Below, piece by piece: positions 8,234 to 15,736 of a stretch of DNA of 64,000 nt (within the stretch, counting starts at the first letter, position 1; each line of letters opens with the position of its first letter). The DNA comes from JANQOH01 sp965242575. Lineage in GTDB: Bacteria; Pseudomonadota; Alphaproteobacteria; UBA7887. Position numbers and translations under genes: made by a program. Below the pieces are notes generated by a model. It made no database searches, was not told the origin of the DNA, and saw nothing but the letters and a program-made list of their open reading frames with translations. Where the stretch lies: assembly GCA_965242575.1 (NCBI GenBank), contig OZ251461.1, positions 682,001 to 746,000 of the forward strand, in the 5' to 3' direction.

Positions 8234-9967
8234 ATGGCGGACGAAGCGGAGAGCGGCGCCCGCGGCGTCCGCTACCAACCCGACGAGTCGCCGCCGCCGG
8301 CGCTGGCCGCCGCGCTCGGGCTGCAGCTGGTCCTGCTCGGCGCTGCGGGCATCGTCCTCATGCCGGCCATCGTCGTCCGCGCCTCGGGGTGGGACGAGTC
8401 CTACGCGCCGTGGGCGGTGTTCGCCGTCCTCGCCGTGTGCGGCGCGACCACGATGCTGCAGGCGGTCCGCCTGGGGCGCGCGGGGGCGGGATACGTCCTC
8501 CTCATGGGGACCTCCAGCGTCTTCGTCGCCGTTTCGATAACCGCGCTCGCCGAGGGCGGGCCGGCGCTGCTCGCGGCGCTGGTGGTCGCCTCGTCGCTGG
8601 TCCAGTTCGCGCTGGCGTCGCGGCTGGCGCTGCTGCGCCGCGTCGTCACGCCGACCGTGGCGGGGACGGTGGTCATGCTGATTTCGGTCGCGGTCATGCC
8701 GGTGGCGTGGGACCTGCTCACCCGCGTCCCGGAGGACGCGCCGGCGGCGGCGGCCCCCGCCAGCGCGGCGCTCACGCTGGCGGTCCTCGCCGCGGTCGCG
8801 CTGCGCGGCGGCGGGGTGTGGCGGCTGTGGGCCCCCGTGCTCGGCGTCGCCGCCGGCTGCGCCGCGGCGGCGGCCTTCGGCATTTACGACGCGGGCGGCA
8901 TCGCCGCGGCGCCGTGGGTGGGGCTGCCGGATTTCCGCTGGCCGGGCCTGGACCTGGATTTCGGCCCGGCCTTCTGGGCGCTGCTGCCGGCGTTCCTGTT
9001 CGCGACCGCGGTGAGCGCGGTGGAGACGGTGGGTGACGGCGTGGCCGTCCAGGGCGCGGCGTGGCGCAAGCCGCGCGCGGTGGACTTCCGCGCCGTCCAG
9101 GGGGCGGTGACGGCCGACGGGGTGGGCAACCTGCTGTCGGGCCTCGCCGGCACGGTGCCCAACACCACCTATTCCTCGAGCGTCGCGGTCGCCGAGATCA
9201 CCCGCGTGGCGGCGCGGAGCGTCGGCGTGTGGGCGGGCGCCTGGCTGCTCGCGCTGGCGCTGGCGCCCAAGGCCATCGCGGTCGTCCTGGCGATTCCCGG
9301 CCCGGTGGCGGGCGCCTACCTGATGGCGTTGATGGCGATTCTCTTCATGGTCGGGGCGAGGTTCGTCGTCGAGAACGGCGCCGGCCCGCGCGAGATGCTC
9401 ATCGCCGGCGTGGCGTTCTGGATCGGCGCCGGGTTCCAGAACGGCGACGTCTTCGCCGACCGCCTCGGCGCGTGGTGGGGCGCGCTGCTGGGCAACGGCA
9501 TGGCGGCGGGCGGCCTCGCCGCCGTCGTCATGACGCTGTTCGCCGCCGCGGCCGGCCCGCGGCGGCGCTTGGAGGCGCCGCTGGAGGCCGCGTCGCTGCC
9601 GCGCGTCCTCGGGTTTCTCGACGGCTTCGCCGAGGCGGCGGGCTGGGGCGGCGGCATGGCCGGCCGCCTCCGCGCCGTGGGCGAGGAGACGTTGTACGCG
9701 CTGGTCGACCGCGCCGCGCCGGAGCGGCGGATATTGCTGGTCGCGCGGCGCGACGGCGGGGCGGCGGAATTGGAATTCGTGGCCGCGGCCGGCGGCGGCA
9801 ACATCGAGGACCGGATCGCCCTGCTCGACCGCGGCGGGGCGGACGCGCATCCGCTCGACGGCGATCTGTCGCTCCGGCTGCTGCGCCATTACGCGGCGTC
9901 GGTGCGACATCGGCAATACCACGACACCGACATCGTGACGGTCCGCGTCGACCCGCCGGCGGAGTAG
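8234..9967 (+). CDS. NCS2 purine/pyrimidine permease with a C-terminal ATPase-like domain
   Basis: A 577-residue protein. Residues about 20-430 form a nucleobase:cation symporter-2 transporter with many hydrophobic helices. The conserved region reads AVSAVETVGDGVAVQ (near residue 260) and NLLSGLAGTVPNTTYSSSV (near residue 300), the usual NCS2 substrate-site segments. Unlike the typical family of about 450 residues, about 130 soluble residues follow. In them LRAVGEETLYALVD and the closing HDTDIVTVRV resemble the N-box helix and last strand of a GHKL/RsbW-type ATPase. The substrate is probably xanthine, uric acid or uracil. The function of the added domain is unknown. Confidence 0.8.
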   Translation: MADEAESGARGVRYQPDESPPPALAAALGLQLVLLGAAGIVLMPAIVVRASGWDESYAPWAVFAVLAVCGATTMLQAVRLGRAGAGYVLLMGTSSVFVAVSITALAEGGPALLAALVVASSLVQFALASRLALLRRVVTPTVAGTVVMLISVAVMPVAWDLLTRVPEDAPAAAAPASAALTLAVLAAVALRGGGVWRLWAPVLGVAAGCAAAAAFGIYDAGGIAAAPWVGLPDFRWPGLDLDFGPAFWALLPAFLFATAVSAVETVGDGVAVQGAAWRKPRAVDFRAVQGAVTADGVGNLLSGLAGTVPNTTYSSSVAVAEITRVAARSVGVWAGAWLLALALAPKAIAVVLAIPGPVAGAYLMALMAILFMVGARFVVENGAGPREMLIAGVAFWIGAGFQNGDVFADRLGAWWGALLGNGMAAGGLAAVVMTLFAAAAGPRRRLEAPLEAASLPRVLGFLDGFAEAAGWGGGMAGRLRAVGEETLYALVDRAAPERRILLVARRDGGAAELEFVAAAGGGNIEDRIALLDRGGADAHPLDGDLSLRLLRHYAASVRHRQYHDTDIVTVRVDPPAE

Positions 9968-10022
9968 GGCGCGGGGACGGGCCGGAGCGATTCCCGGACG
10001 GACATTCGGGCGGTCGCGCGAC

Positions 10023-10502
10023 TCAATTCCGGAGGCAGTAGAGGACCATCTCGTAATCGATTCCCCATTCCCTCTCGCAGCGCCGCCTGGCCGGGTCGCC
10101 GCCGTAAGACCGTTCGACGACGCGCTTCGCGGAACGCTGGTTGTCGTCGCAAAAATCGACCATCTCGAAATCGGTCCCCCATTCGTTTCTGCAATGCCGG
10201 GCGATGAGATCGTCAGGTTTGCGCGCCAGGTTCGACCGGGCCTCCGTCTGGGTGCGGATGCAGTGCATGACCATCTCGTAGTCGTCGCTCCACTCGAGCT
10301 CGCAACGAGTCCGGATCGGGCCGGAAAACGCGCCGATCTCGCTCTTCGCCCGCCGCTGGCTTTCGACGCGGTACGGGACCATGTCGCGGTCGGCGCCCCA
10401 TTCCGATTGGCGCCTTCGATCGATCTCGTCGGCGCGGGCGGCGGCGGCCGGAGCGAGGACGGCCAATGCAAGGATCGCCGTTCCGAAGACGGAGATCTTC
10501 AT
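10023..10502 (-). CDS. secreted Cys/Trp repeat protein, four repeats
   Basis: A 159-residue protein with a signal peptide (cut near ARA). The mature region is built of four repeats of about 37 residues with the pattern R-x-x-C-x-x-E-W-x-x-D-Y/F-E-M-V-x-x-C-x-x-x-Q. The second to fourth each contain two cysteines (CELEWSDDYEMVMHC, CRNEWGTDFEMVDFC, CEREWGIDYEMVLYC). The first is degenerate and lacks both. The paired cysteines probably form one disulfide per repeat in the periplasm, which is inference. Similar C-x-x-x-W-x-x-D-Y-x-M-x-x-x-C units occur in other uncharacterised proteobacterial proteins. Function unknown. Confidence 0.6.
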   Translation of the reverse strand: MKISVFGTAILALAVLAPAAAARADEIDRRRQSEWGADRDMVPYRVESQRRAKSEIGAFSGPIRTRCELEWSDDYEMVMHCIRTQTEARSNLARKPDDLIARHCRNEWGTDFEMVDFCDDNQRSAKRVVERSYGGDPARRRCEREWGIDYEMVLYCLRN

Positions 10503-10552
10503 CGCGCGCTCCGGTCCGTATCCGGCGCCGCGTCAGCCCCGCCGCGCCGCAA

Positions 10553-12193
10553 TCATTTGTGGTGCGAGAGCTTGCGGGTCTCCGCCGTGACGACGTCGAC
10601 CACCGCCGGGCGGCCCTCCCGGGTCGCGGCGATGGCGCGGGCGTAGGCGCCGGGCAGCGCCGCCGGCTCCTCCACCCGCTCGGCGTGGCAGCCGAGCGCC
10701 TCGGCCAGCGCGCGGTAGTCGCCGGTCTGCCGCGCCGCGTCGTACCGCGCGATCGAGTCGGGGATGTTGCGGTCGTAGCCGGAAAACACCGAGTCGTGCT
10801 TGATCACGGTGAGCGTGCCGACGCCGTTGCGCGCCGCGGTCTCCAGGTCCATCGCCGTCATGCCGACCGCGCCGTCGCCCATCACGTTGACGACCAATTT
10901 GTCGGGGTTGGCGATCTTCGCGCCCATCGCCAGGCCGAGCGAGAAGCCCAGCTGCGACGACTGCCCCCAGCCGAGATAGCTGCGCGGGACGGTCGATTGG
11001 TAGAACACGCTCTGGATGTCGCGCGACGCGCCCGCCTCGTGGGTGATCATCGTCGTGTCCGGGTCCACCGCCCTCCACAACTCGCGGAACATGCGGTAGC
11101 CGTTTACGGGCTTGGAGTCGTCGGCGAACAGCGGTTCGAACTCGGCGAGCCAGGCCTTCTTGATCCCCGCCAGCTCCGCCTCGGTCGCAGCGCGGACCTC
11201 GGTCCGCCCGTTCGGCCCCGTGCGGCGGCGCAGCTCCTCCGCCAGCGCGGCGAGGAACAGTTTCGCGTCCGCCAGCGCGCCGACGGCGGCGGGGTAGTCC
11301 TTGTCGATATCCACCGCGTCGTTGGTGACGTGGATTATCGCCTTGCCGTCGGGGACGACGCGGGTGAACGGCGCGACGCTGAGGCTGGAGCCGACCGCGA
11401 GCAGGACGTCGGACGCCTCCAGGTAATGCGCCACCATCGCAGTGGCGACGAGCGCGCCCACGCCGGCGGCCAGCGGGTGGGTTTCGGGGATGGCGCTCTT
11501 GCCCTGCAAGGTGGTCATGACCGGCGCGCCCAGCAGCTCCGCCACGTCGACGAGCTCGGCGCTCGCGCCGGCGTAGAGTGCGCCCGAACCGGCCCAGATC
11601 AGCGGCGTTTGCGCGGCGAGCAGGCGGTCGGCGGCCTCCTCCACCGCGCCCTGGTCCGCGCCCATGCGGAGCGGCGGGCGCGGGGTCCAGTCGACCTCGC
11701 CGGGATATTCGCTCCGGCACACATCGGCGGGCAGCTCCAGCATCGCCGGGCGCGGGCGGCCGGAGCGCAGCGCGGTGAAGGCGCGGCGCATCTGCGCCTC
11801 CAGCTGGTCCGGCGCCAGCAGGGTCTGCGACCATTTGGTCACGCCGCGATAGTTGCGCGCGCTGTCGAAGGTGGGGTCGGTGCCGACGAAGCGGATCCCC
11901 GGATGCCCCGGCAGGAACAGCACCGGGGTCGAATCGGTGTGCGCGTGGGCGATCCCGGCGAAGGCGTTCTCCGATCCGGCCAGCGCCTGCACGGTGACGA
12001 CGCCGATCTTGGCGCCGTCGGTCGAGCGCGAGACCCCGTCCGCCATGTTGCCCGCCACCCGCTCCTGCCGGGTGACGATGGGCTGGATTCCGGCGCGCGC
12101 CATCGCGTCCATGATGGGGCTGAACGGGTAGCAGAAGCTCTGCTCCACGCCCTCGGCGCGAAGGATTCGGACGAGCGCGTCGGCGGTCTGCAT
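10553..12193 (-). CDS. thiamine diphosphate-dependent enzyme, acetolactate synthase-like
   Basis: A 546-residue enzyme with the three-domain layout of the POX/acetolactate synthase superfamily. The N-terminal pyrimidine domain has the activating glutamate in TRQERVAGNMADG (about residues 41-53). A central domain follows (about 180-310). The C-terminal pyrophosphate domain has the metal-binding motif VNVMGDGAVGMTAMDLETA with the matching N replaced in HDSVFSGYD. The start at 12193 is preferred over one 36 bp upstream because GGGGAGG lies 7 bases before it. It is the last gene of a minus-strand operon with a split decarboxylase. Substrate unknown; it need not be a true acetolactate synthase. 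Confidence 0.8.
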   Translation of the reverse strand: MQTADALVRILRAEGVEQSFCYPFSPIMDAMARAGIQPIVTRQERVAGNMADGVSRSTDGAKIGVVTVQALAGSENAFAGIAHAHTDSTPVLFLPGHPGIRFVGTDPTFDSARNYRGVTKWSQTLLAPDQLEAQMRRAFTALRSGRPRPAMLELPADVCRSEYPGEVDWTPRPPLRMGADQGAVEEAADRLLAAQTPLIWAGSGALYAGASAELVDVAELLGAPVMTTLQGKSAIPETHPLAAGVGALVATAMVAHYLEASDVLLAVGSSLSVAPFTRVVPDGKAIIHVTNDAVDIDKDYPAAVGALADAKLFLAALAEELRRRTGPNGRTEVRAATEAELAGIKKAWLAEFEPLFADDSKPVNGYRMFRELWRAVDPDTTMITHEAGASRDIQSVFYQSTVPRSYLGWGQSSQLGFSLGLAMGAKIANPDKLVVNVMGDGAVGMTAMDLETAARNGVGTLTVIKHDSVFSGYDRNIPDSIARYDAARQTGDYRALAEALGCHAERVEEPAALPGAYARAIAATREGRPAVVDVVTAETRKLSHHK

Positions 12194-12265
12194 GGCGGCC
12201 TCCCCGGCGGTTGGGTCGGCGGCCATCATAGGCGGCCGCGGTCCGGGCGGCCAGACGGGGCGCCG

Positions 12266-12835
12266 TTACGCCCCGGCCGCCGCGCGGAACCGGTTCATCG
12301 CCTCCGCCCCGTCGAAACTGTGCGGGAAGACCAGAGGAAGCGGCTCCGCCGCGACCTTCGCGCATACGAAGACGGGGCCCGGCGCGTCCCGCATCATGGC
12401 TCCGATCTCCGGCGCGTCCTCTTCGCGGGAGAACGTCCGCGCGTTGGCGATCCCGCAGCCGCGCGCCACCGCCGCCAGATCGGTGGGCCCCGCCGTCGCC
12501 GTGGGCTGGCCGCCGGTCTCGGCGTAGGACTCGTTGTCGAGCGCGATGATCGCCAGGTTGGCCGGGGCGCGGTTGGCGACGGTCGCCAGCGCGCCGAGGC
12601 TCATCAGCAGGTCGCCATCGCCGCAGAACAACGCGACGCGCTTTTCCGGCCGCGCCATGGCGAGGCCGAGCGCGAACGGCGCCGCCTGCCCCATCGCGCC
12701 GATGAAGCAGAAGTTGCGCGCGTCGTCCCCGGCGGCCGCCAGGTCCCAGGTGGCGGAGCCGAGGCTGGAGACCGCGAGGAGGTTTTCCGGGCGCCCCTCC
12801 AGCAGGGCGGCGACGAGCGGACGGCGGCGCAGCAT
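12266..12835 (-). CDS. sulfo/phosphonopyruvate decarboxylase-like, beta subunit (TPP-binding)
   Basis: A 189-residue protein equivalent to the C-terminal, cofactor-binding half of sulfopyruvate or phosphonopyruvate decarboxylases. The thiamine diphosphate/Mg motif begins at ALFCGDGDLLMSLGALAT and continues to IIALDNESYAETGGQPTAT. The segment FCFIGAMGQAAPFALGLA upstream is typical of the family. It lies 4 bp after the alpha-subunit gene, so a two-polypeptide enzyme is likely, as in ComD/ComE of coenzyme M synthesis and related split enzymes. The real 2-oxoacid substrate is not known. Confidence 0.8.
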   Translation of the reverse strand: MLRRRPLVAALLEGRPENLLAVSSLGSATWDLAAAGDDARNFCFIGAMGQAAPFALGLAMARPEKRVALFCGDGDLLMSLGALATVANRAPANLAIIALDNESYAETGGQPTATAGPTDLAAVARGCGIANARTFSREEDAPEIGAMMRDAPGPVFVCAKVAAEPLPLVFPHSFDGAEAMNRFRAAAGA

Positions 12836-12839
12836 CGGC

Positions 12840-13370
12840 TCAGCCCTCGCGGAATTGCTTGGCGCCGATCATGCGCTGCGACAACAGCGCGGCCGCCGAC
12901 CGGCGGGTGTTGAACGCCAAGTCCGCCGCCGCCGCGACGGCGGGTCCGACATCGGCCGCGGAGTCGGCGCGCAGCACGTGCGCGTCCATCGCCTCCAGCA
13001 CCTTCGGCGCGGCCCGCCCCATGGGGACCTGCCAGGGGATGAACTCGCCCCATTCGCCGCGCATCGACACGATGGCGAGGAGCGGGACGCGGCATATGTT
13101 CGGCAGCGCCAGCGCGTTGACGCAATTGCCGACTCCGCTCGACTGCATCAGCAGCGCCCCGCGCCGCCCGCCGGCCCAGGCGCCGCACAGCAGGCCGACG
13201 CCCTCCTCCTCGGTGGTCAGCGCCACCGTGTCGAAGTCGTTCGCCGCCTCGCACATGCGGATGAGCGGCGCATGCGCGGCGTCGGGCACGTGGGCCACCA
13301 GCGTGGCCCCGCGCGCCCGCAGGACGTCGAAAACATCCCGGCGCCAATCGGCGGGTTCGGCGGTCGTCAT
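12840..13370 (-). CDS. sulfo/phosphonopyruvate decarboxylase-like, alpha subunit
   Basis: A 176-residue protein equivalent to the N-terminal pyrimidine-binding half of the same enzyme class. It carries the catalytic glutamate region ALTTEEEGVGLLCGAWAGG (about residues 50-68) and MQSSGVGNCVNALALPNI, where the class shows M-Q-x-S-G-x-G-N. ATIVSMRGEWGEF-type sequence follows (here LLAIVSMRGEWGEFIPWQ). It precedes the beta subunit by 4 bp and follows the DUF3237 gene by 16 bp in the same direction. Together the subunits would decarboxylate a 2-oxoacid to an aldehyde. Confidence 0.8.
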   Translation of the reverse strand: MTTAEPADWRRDVFDVLRARGATLVAHVPDAAHAPLIRMCEAANDFDTVALTTEEEGVGLLCGAWAGGRRGALLMQSSGVGNCVNALALPNICRVPLLAIVSMRGEWGEFIPWQVPMGRAAPKVLEAMDAHVLRADSAADVGPAVAAAADLAFNTRRSAAALLSQRMIGAKQFREG

Positions 13371-13386
13371 GCGGCGCTCGCGGCGG

Positions 13387-13860
13387 TCAGAGGATGCGGT
13401 GAACGCGGTAGGCCGGCCCGGTCGGGCGGCGGTCGCCGACGCCTATGGCGAGGATGCGGTTGAGCCAGGCGTATTTTTCGGACGCGGTCTCGAAGGTCGG
13501 CGCGGTGCGGAAGTAGTATTCCGACGGGTCCACCGCCTCGCCCGCCGCCAGCCGCGCCGCGACCTCGGGGGCGGCGTCGCGGATCCCCCGGTAGCGCATG
13601 AAGACGAGCGCGTCGTCGTCGGTGCGAAGCGTCACGCGCACGTCGAGTTCGAACGCGCCGTCGGCGCGTTGCAGGAGCCAGTCGCCGCCGGGCGCGGGCT
13701 CGACGACTCCCTTCAGGCGCGGCCCGGAGAAATTGCCGCCCGTCACGGCGACGATGCGGCGGAGACCGAGCGGCGTCCGACCCACCTCGCGCGGGGGGCC
13801 GACGGTCAATTCGACGTCGAACAGGAATTCGGATCGCAGCGACAGATCCGGATCCGGCAT
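13387..13860 (-). CDS. DUF3237 family protein
   Basis: A 157-residue soluble protein of the DUF3237 family: LRSEFLFDVELTVGPP at the start, RRIVAVTGGNFSGPRLKG (about residues 34-51), the central GGDWLLQRADG and the closing EYYFRTAPTFETASEKYAWLNR. The fold is a small beta-barrel of unknown function that often occurs next to catabolic genes. The start ATG at 13860 gives the typical N-terminus; a longer reading would run through the tRNA on the other strand. It is the first gene of the thiamine-enzyme operon. Confidence 0.85.
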   Translation of the reverse strand: MPDPDLSLRSEFLFDVELTVGPPREVGRTPLGLRRIVAVTGGNFSGPRLKGVVEPAPGGDWLLQRADGAFELDVRVTLRTDDDALVFMRYRGIRDAAPEVAARLAAGEAVDPSEYYFRTAPTFETASEKYAWLNRILAIGVGDRRPTGPAYRVHRIL

Positions 13861-13941
13861 GGCGGGCCTCCCCGAGGGACGGGGCCAGTGTAGGCGCTCC
13901 GCCGCGCCGGGGGAAGCCCGGCGGCGCGGGGCGGAATCCGC

Positions 13942-13970
13942 TTGCCCGCCGGCGCGGGCCGGGGTAGTGT
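13942..13970 (+). promoter_or_regulatory. promoter for tRNA-Ala
   Basis: TTGCCC (13942-13947), a 17-bp spacer, then TAGTGT (13965-13970). The predicted start is about 28 bp before the tRNA 5' end. It lies in the divergent gap between the DUF3237 operon and the tRNA. Confidence 0.5.
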
Positions 13971-14004
13971 CGCCGCCGCGCCCGGCGCAAGCCGCGGCGC
14001 ATGT

Positions 14005-14080
<76 letters not shown>

Positions 14081-14106
14081 CCCGCGCCCGGCCGCCGCGC
14101 GCGCGC

Positions 14107-15195
14107 GTGACGCCCCGCTCCGGCGCGCCGGTGCTGGTCACCGGCGGCGCCGGATATATCGGCGCGCACGTCGTCCTCGCCCTGCGCGGCGCCGGCTACC
14201 CGGTCGTCGTCCTCGACGACCTGTCGACGGGGCGCGCGGAGGCGGTCCCGGACGGCGCCGCGTTCGTCGCCGGCGACGCCGGGGATTCGGCGCTCGTCGG
14301 CGGGCTCCTCGCCGAACGCGGGGTCGGCGCGGTCGTCCACCTCGCGGCGAGCGCCAGCGTGCCGGAATCGGTGCGCGACCCGCTGCGCTACTGGCGCAAC
14401 AACGCCGCCGCGACGGCGAACCTGCTCCACGCCTGCGCCGCCGCCGATGTGCGGCGGTTCGTCTTCTCCTCGACCGCGGCGGTGTATGGAATCCCCCGCG
14501 CCGTCCCGGTGGACGAGGATGCGCCGACGGCGCCCATCAACCCCTACGGCGCCTCCAAACTCGCCGCCGAATGGATGCTGCGCGACGCCGCCGCGGCGCA
14601 CGGCATGCGCTACGTCGCGCTGCGCTATTTCAACGTCGCCGGCGCGGACCCGGACGGGCGCGCCGGCCAGCGCGGGCGCCGCGCGGAGCACCTGATCACC
14701 GTCGCCTGCGACGCCGCGCTCGGCCTGCGCGACGGCGTCTCCGTGTTCGGCTCCGACTACGACACCGAGGACGGCACCGGGGTGCGCGACTACATCCACG
14801 TCGCCGACCTCGCCGAGGCGCACGTCGCGGCGCTGCGCCATATCGAGGACGGCGGCGCCGGCGGTACGTTCAATTGCGGCTACGGGCGCGGCTATTCGGT
14901 CCGCGAGGCGCTGGCGGCGGTGGAGCGCGAGGCGGGAGTCGCGCTCCGCGTCCGCGATGCGCCGCGCCGCCCCGGCGACCCGCCGGCGCTGGTGGCGGAC
15001 GCGACGCGCATCCGCGCCGCGCTCGGCTGGTCGCCCCGCCGCGGCGACCTCGGCCTCATCGTCCGCGACGCGCTGCGATGGCGGAGGCGGCTGGAGGCGG
15101 AGTCGCGCCGACCGCCCGGGCGGAGGGAGCGGACTTCCGGCGCGCCCCGCGCCGCGGACCGGGACTCCGCTTGCGGCGGGCGGTCGTCCGCGTAG
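14107..15195 (+). CDS. galE: UDP-glucose 4-epimerase
   Basis: A 362-residue extended short-chain dehydrogenase that interconverts UDP-glucose and UDP-galactose for surface polysaccharides. It has the NAD-binding GGAGYIGAH at the N-terminus, FVFSSTAAVYG with the catalytic serine/threonine region, the active-site YGASK near residue 150, and YFNVAGADPDG plus DGTGVRDYIHVADL typical of GalE. The start is GTG at 14107, 26 bp after the tRNA; no ATG gives the correct N-terminus. The C-terminus has about 25 extra arginine-rich residues, and its stop TAG forms part of the -10 of the next promoter. Confidence 0.88.
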   Translation: MTPRSGAPVLVTGGAGYIGAHVVLALRGAGYPVVVLDDLSTGRAEAVPDGAAFVAGDAGDSALVGGLLAERGVGAVVHLAASASVPESVRDPLRYWRNNAAATANLLHACAAADVRRFVFSSTAAVYGIPRAVPVDEDAPTAPINPYGASKLAAEWMLRDAAAAHGMRYVALRYFNVAGADPDGRAGQRGRRAEHLITVACDAALGLRDGVSVFGSDYDTEDGTGVRDYIHVADLAEAHVAALRHIEDGGAGGTFNCGYGRGYSVREALAAVEREAGVALRVRDAPRRPGDPPALVADATRIRAALGWSPRRGDLGLIVRDALRWRRRLEAESRRPPGRRERTSGAPRAADRDSACGGRSSA

Positions 15196-15198
15196 GAT
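15171..15198 (+). promoter_or_regulatory. promoter for the DUF1640-like gene
   Basis: TTGCGG (15171-15176), a 16-bp spacer, then TAGGAT (15193-15198), located within the end of galE. The -10 begins with the galE stop codon TAG. The gene start is 40 bp downstream. Confidence 0.5.
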
Positions 15199-15238
15199 GC
15201 GCGGGCGCGAATTCCCGCACGTCGATGGAGGCTCATGA

Positions 15239-15511
15239 ATGACGACCACGGGCGCCGCAACGGTCTTCGACACGTTGTCCACGTCTCGCGAACTCGAATC
15301 GGCCGGGATCGCGCGCCAACATGCGGAAGCCATCGCGACGGCGATCGCCGCCGCCGGTGGGCGCGCCGCGAGCAGGGCCGATCTGCAAGCGGGGCTCGCC
15401 GAGCTCAAGGCCGACATGCTCCGGATGGCCATCGGCGTCGTAATCGCCCAGACCGCGTTCACGGCCGGCCTGACCTTCGGCCTGGTCAAACTGTTCGGCG
15501 GAGCGTCGTAA
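15239..15511 (+). CDS. DUF1640/CCDC90-like small coiled-coil membrane protein
   Basis: A 90-residue protein. FDTLSTSRELESAGIARQHAEAIA at the N-terminus followed by LQAGLAELKADMLRM is the helical pattern of DUF1640 (mitochondrial CCDC90/MCUR1-related) proteins. The C-terminus ends in one transmembrane helix (about residues 64-84). Such proteins form coiled-coil trimers anchored by a C-terminal helix. The bacterial role is not established. It has its own promoter and is separated by 225 bp from the TonB receptor. Confidence 0.7.
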   Translation: MTTTGAATVFDTLSTSRELESAGIARQHAEAIATAIAAAGGRAASRADLQAGLAELKADMLRMAIGVVIAQTAFTAGLTFGLVKLFGGAS

Positions 15512-15565
15512 CGGCCGCGGCGTTCGACTCGCCCGCCCGCCGCGCCGGACCGGCGCCCGGCAGGC

Positions 15566-15581
15566 CGGTTGTCAACAACCG
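15566..15581. promoter_or_regulatory. palindrome CGGTTGT-CA-ACAACCG upstream of the TonB receptor
   Basis: A 7-bp perfect inverted repeat with a 2-bp centre, 170 bp before the receptor start. It could be an operator or part of a terminator for the preceding gene. No T-run follows, which favours a protein-binding site. It does not resemble a Fur box. The rest of 15512-15736 shows only the candidate promoter listed separately. Confidence 0.3.
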
Positions 15582-15669
15582 AAGCGTAACGCAGGAACCG
15601 CCGGGCGCGTATTTTCGACCGGGCTTTTCGCGCAGCGCGCGGATCCGAAAAACAGATGCGGGTTTTCGT

Positions 15670-15698
15670 TCGACAGGCCTTTCGCCCGGCGGTATTCT
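15670..15698 (+). promoter_or_regulatory. possible promoter for the TonB-dependent receptor
   Basis: TCGACA (15670-15675), 17 bp, TATTCT (15693-15698), about 39 bp before the ATG. The match is moderate, and no iron-regulatory box was recognised nearby. Confidence 0.35.
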
Positions 15699-15736
15699 CC
15701 CCTTCGCCGTCGTCGGCAGCCGACAGGGAGTGGACC

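Noticed and set aside
8171..10471. A 766-codon open frame antisense to the NCS2 permease gene
   Set aside because: Arg/His-rich, low-complexity product with no motifs. It is a GC-driven mirror of the permease gene, and only its far end coincides with a real minus-strand gene in another frame.
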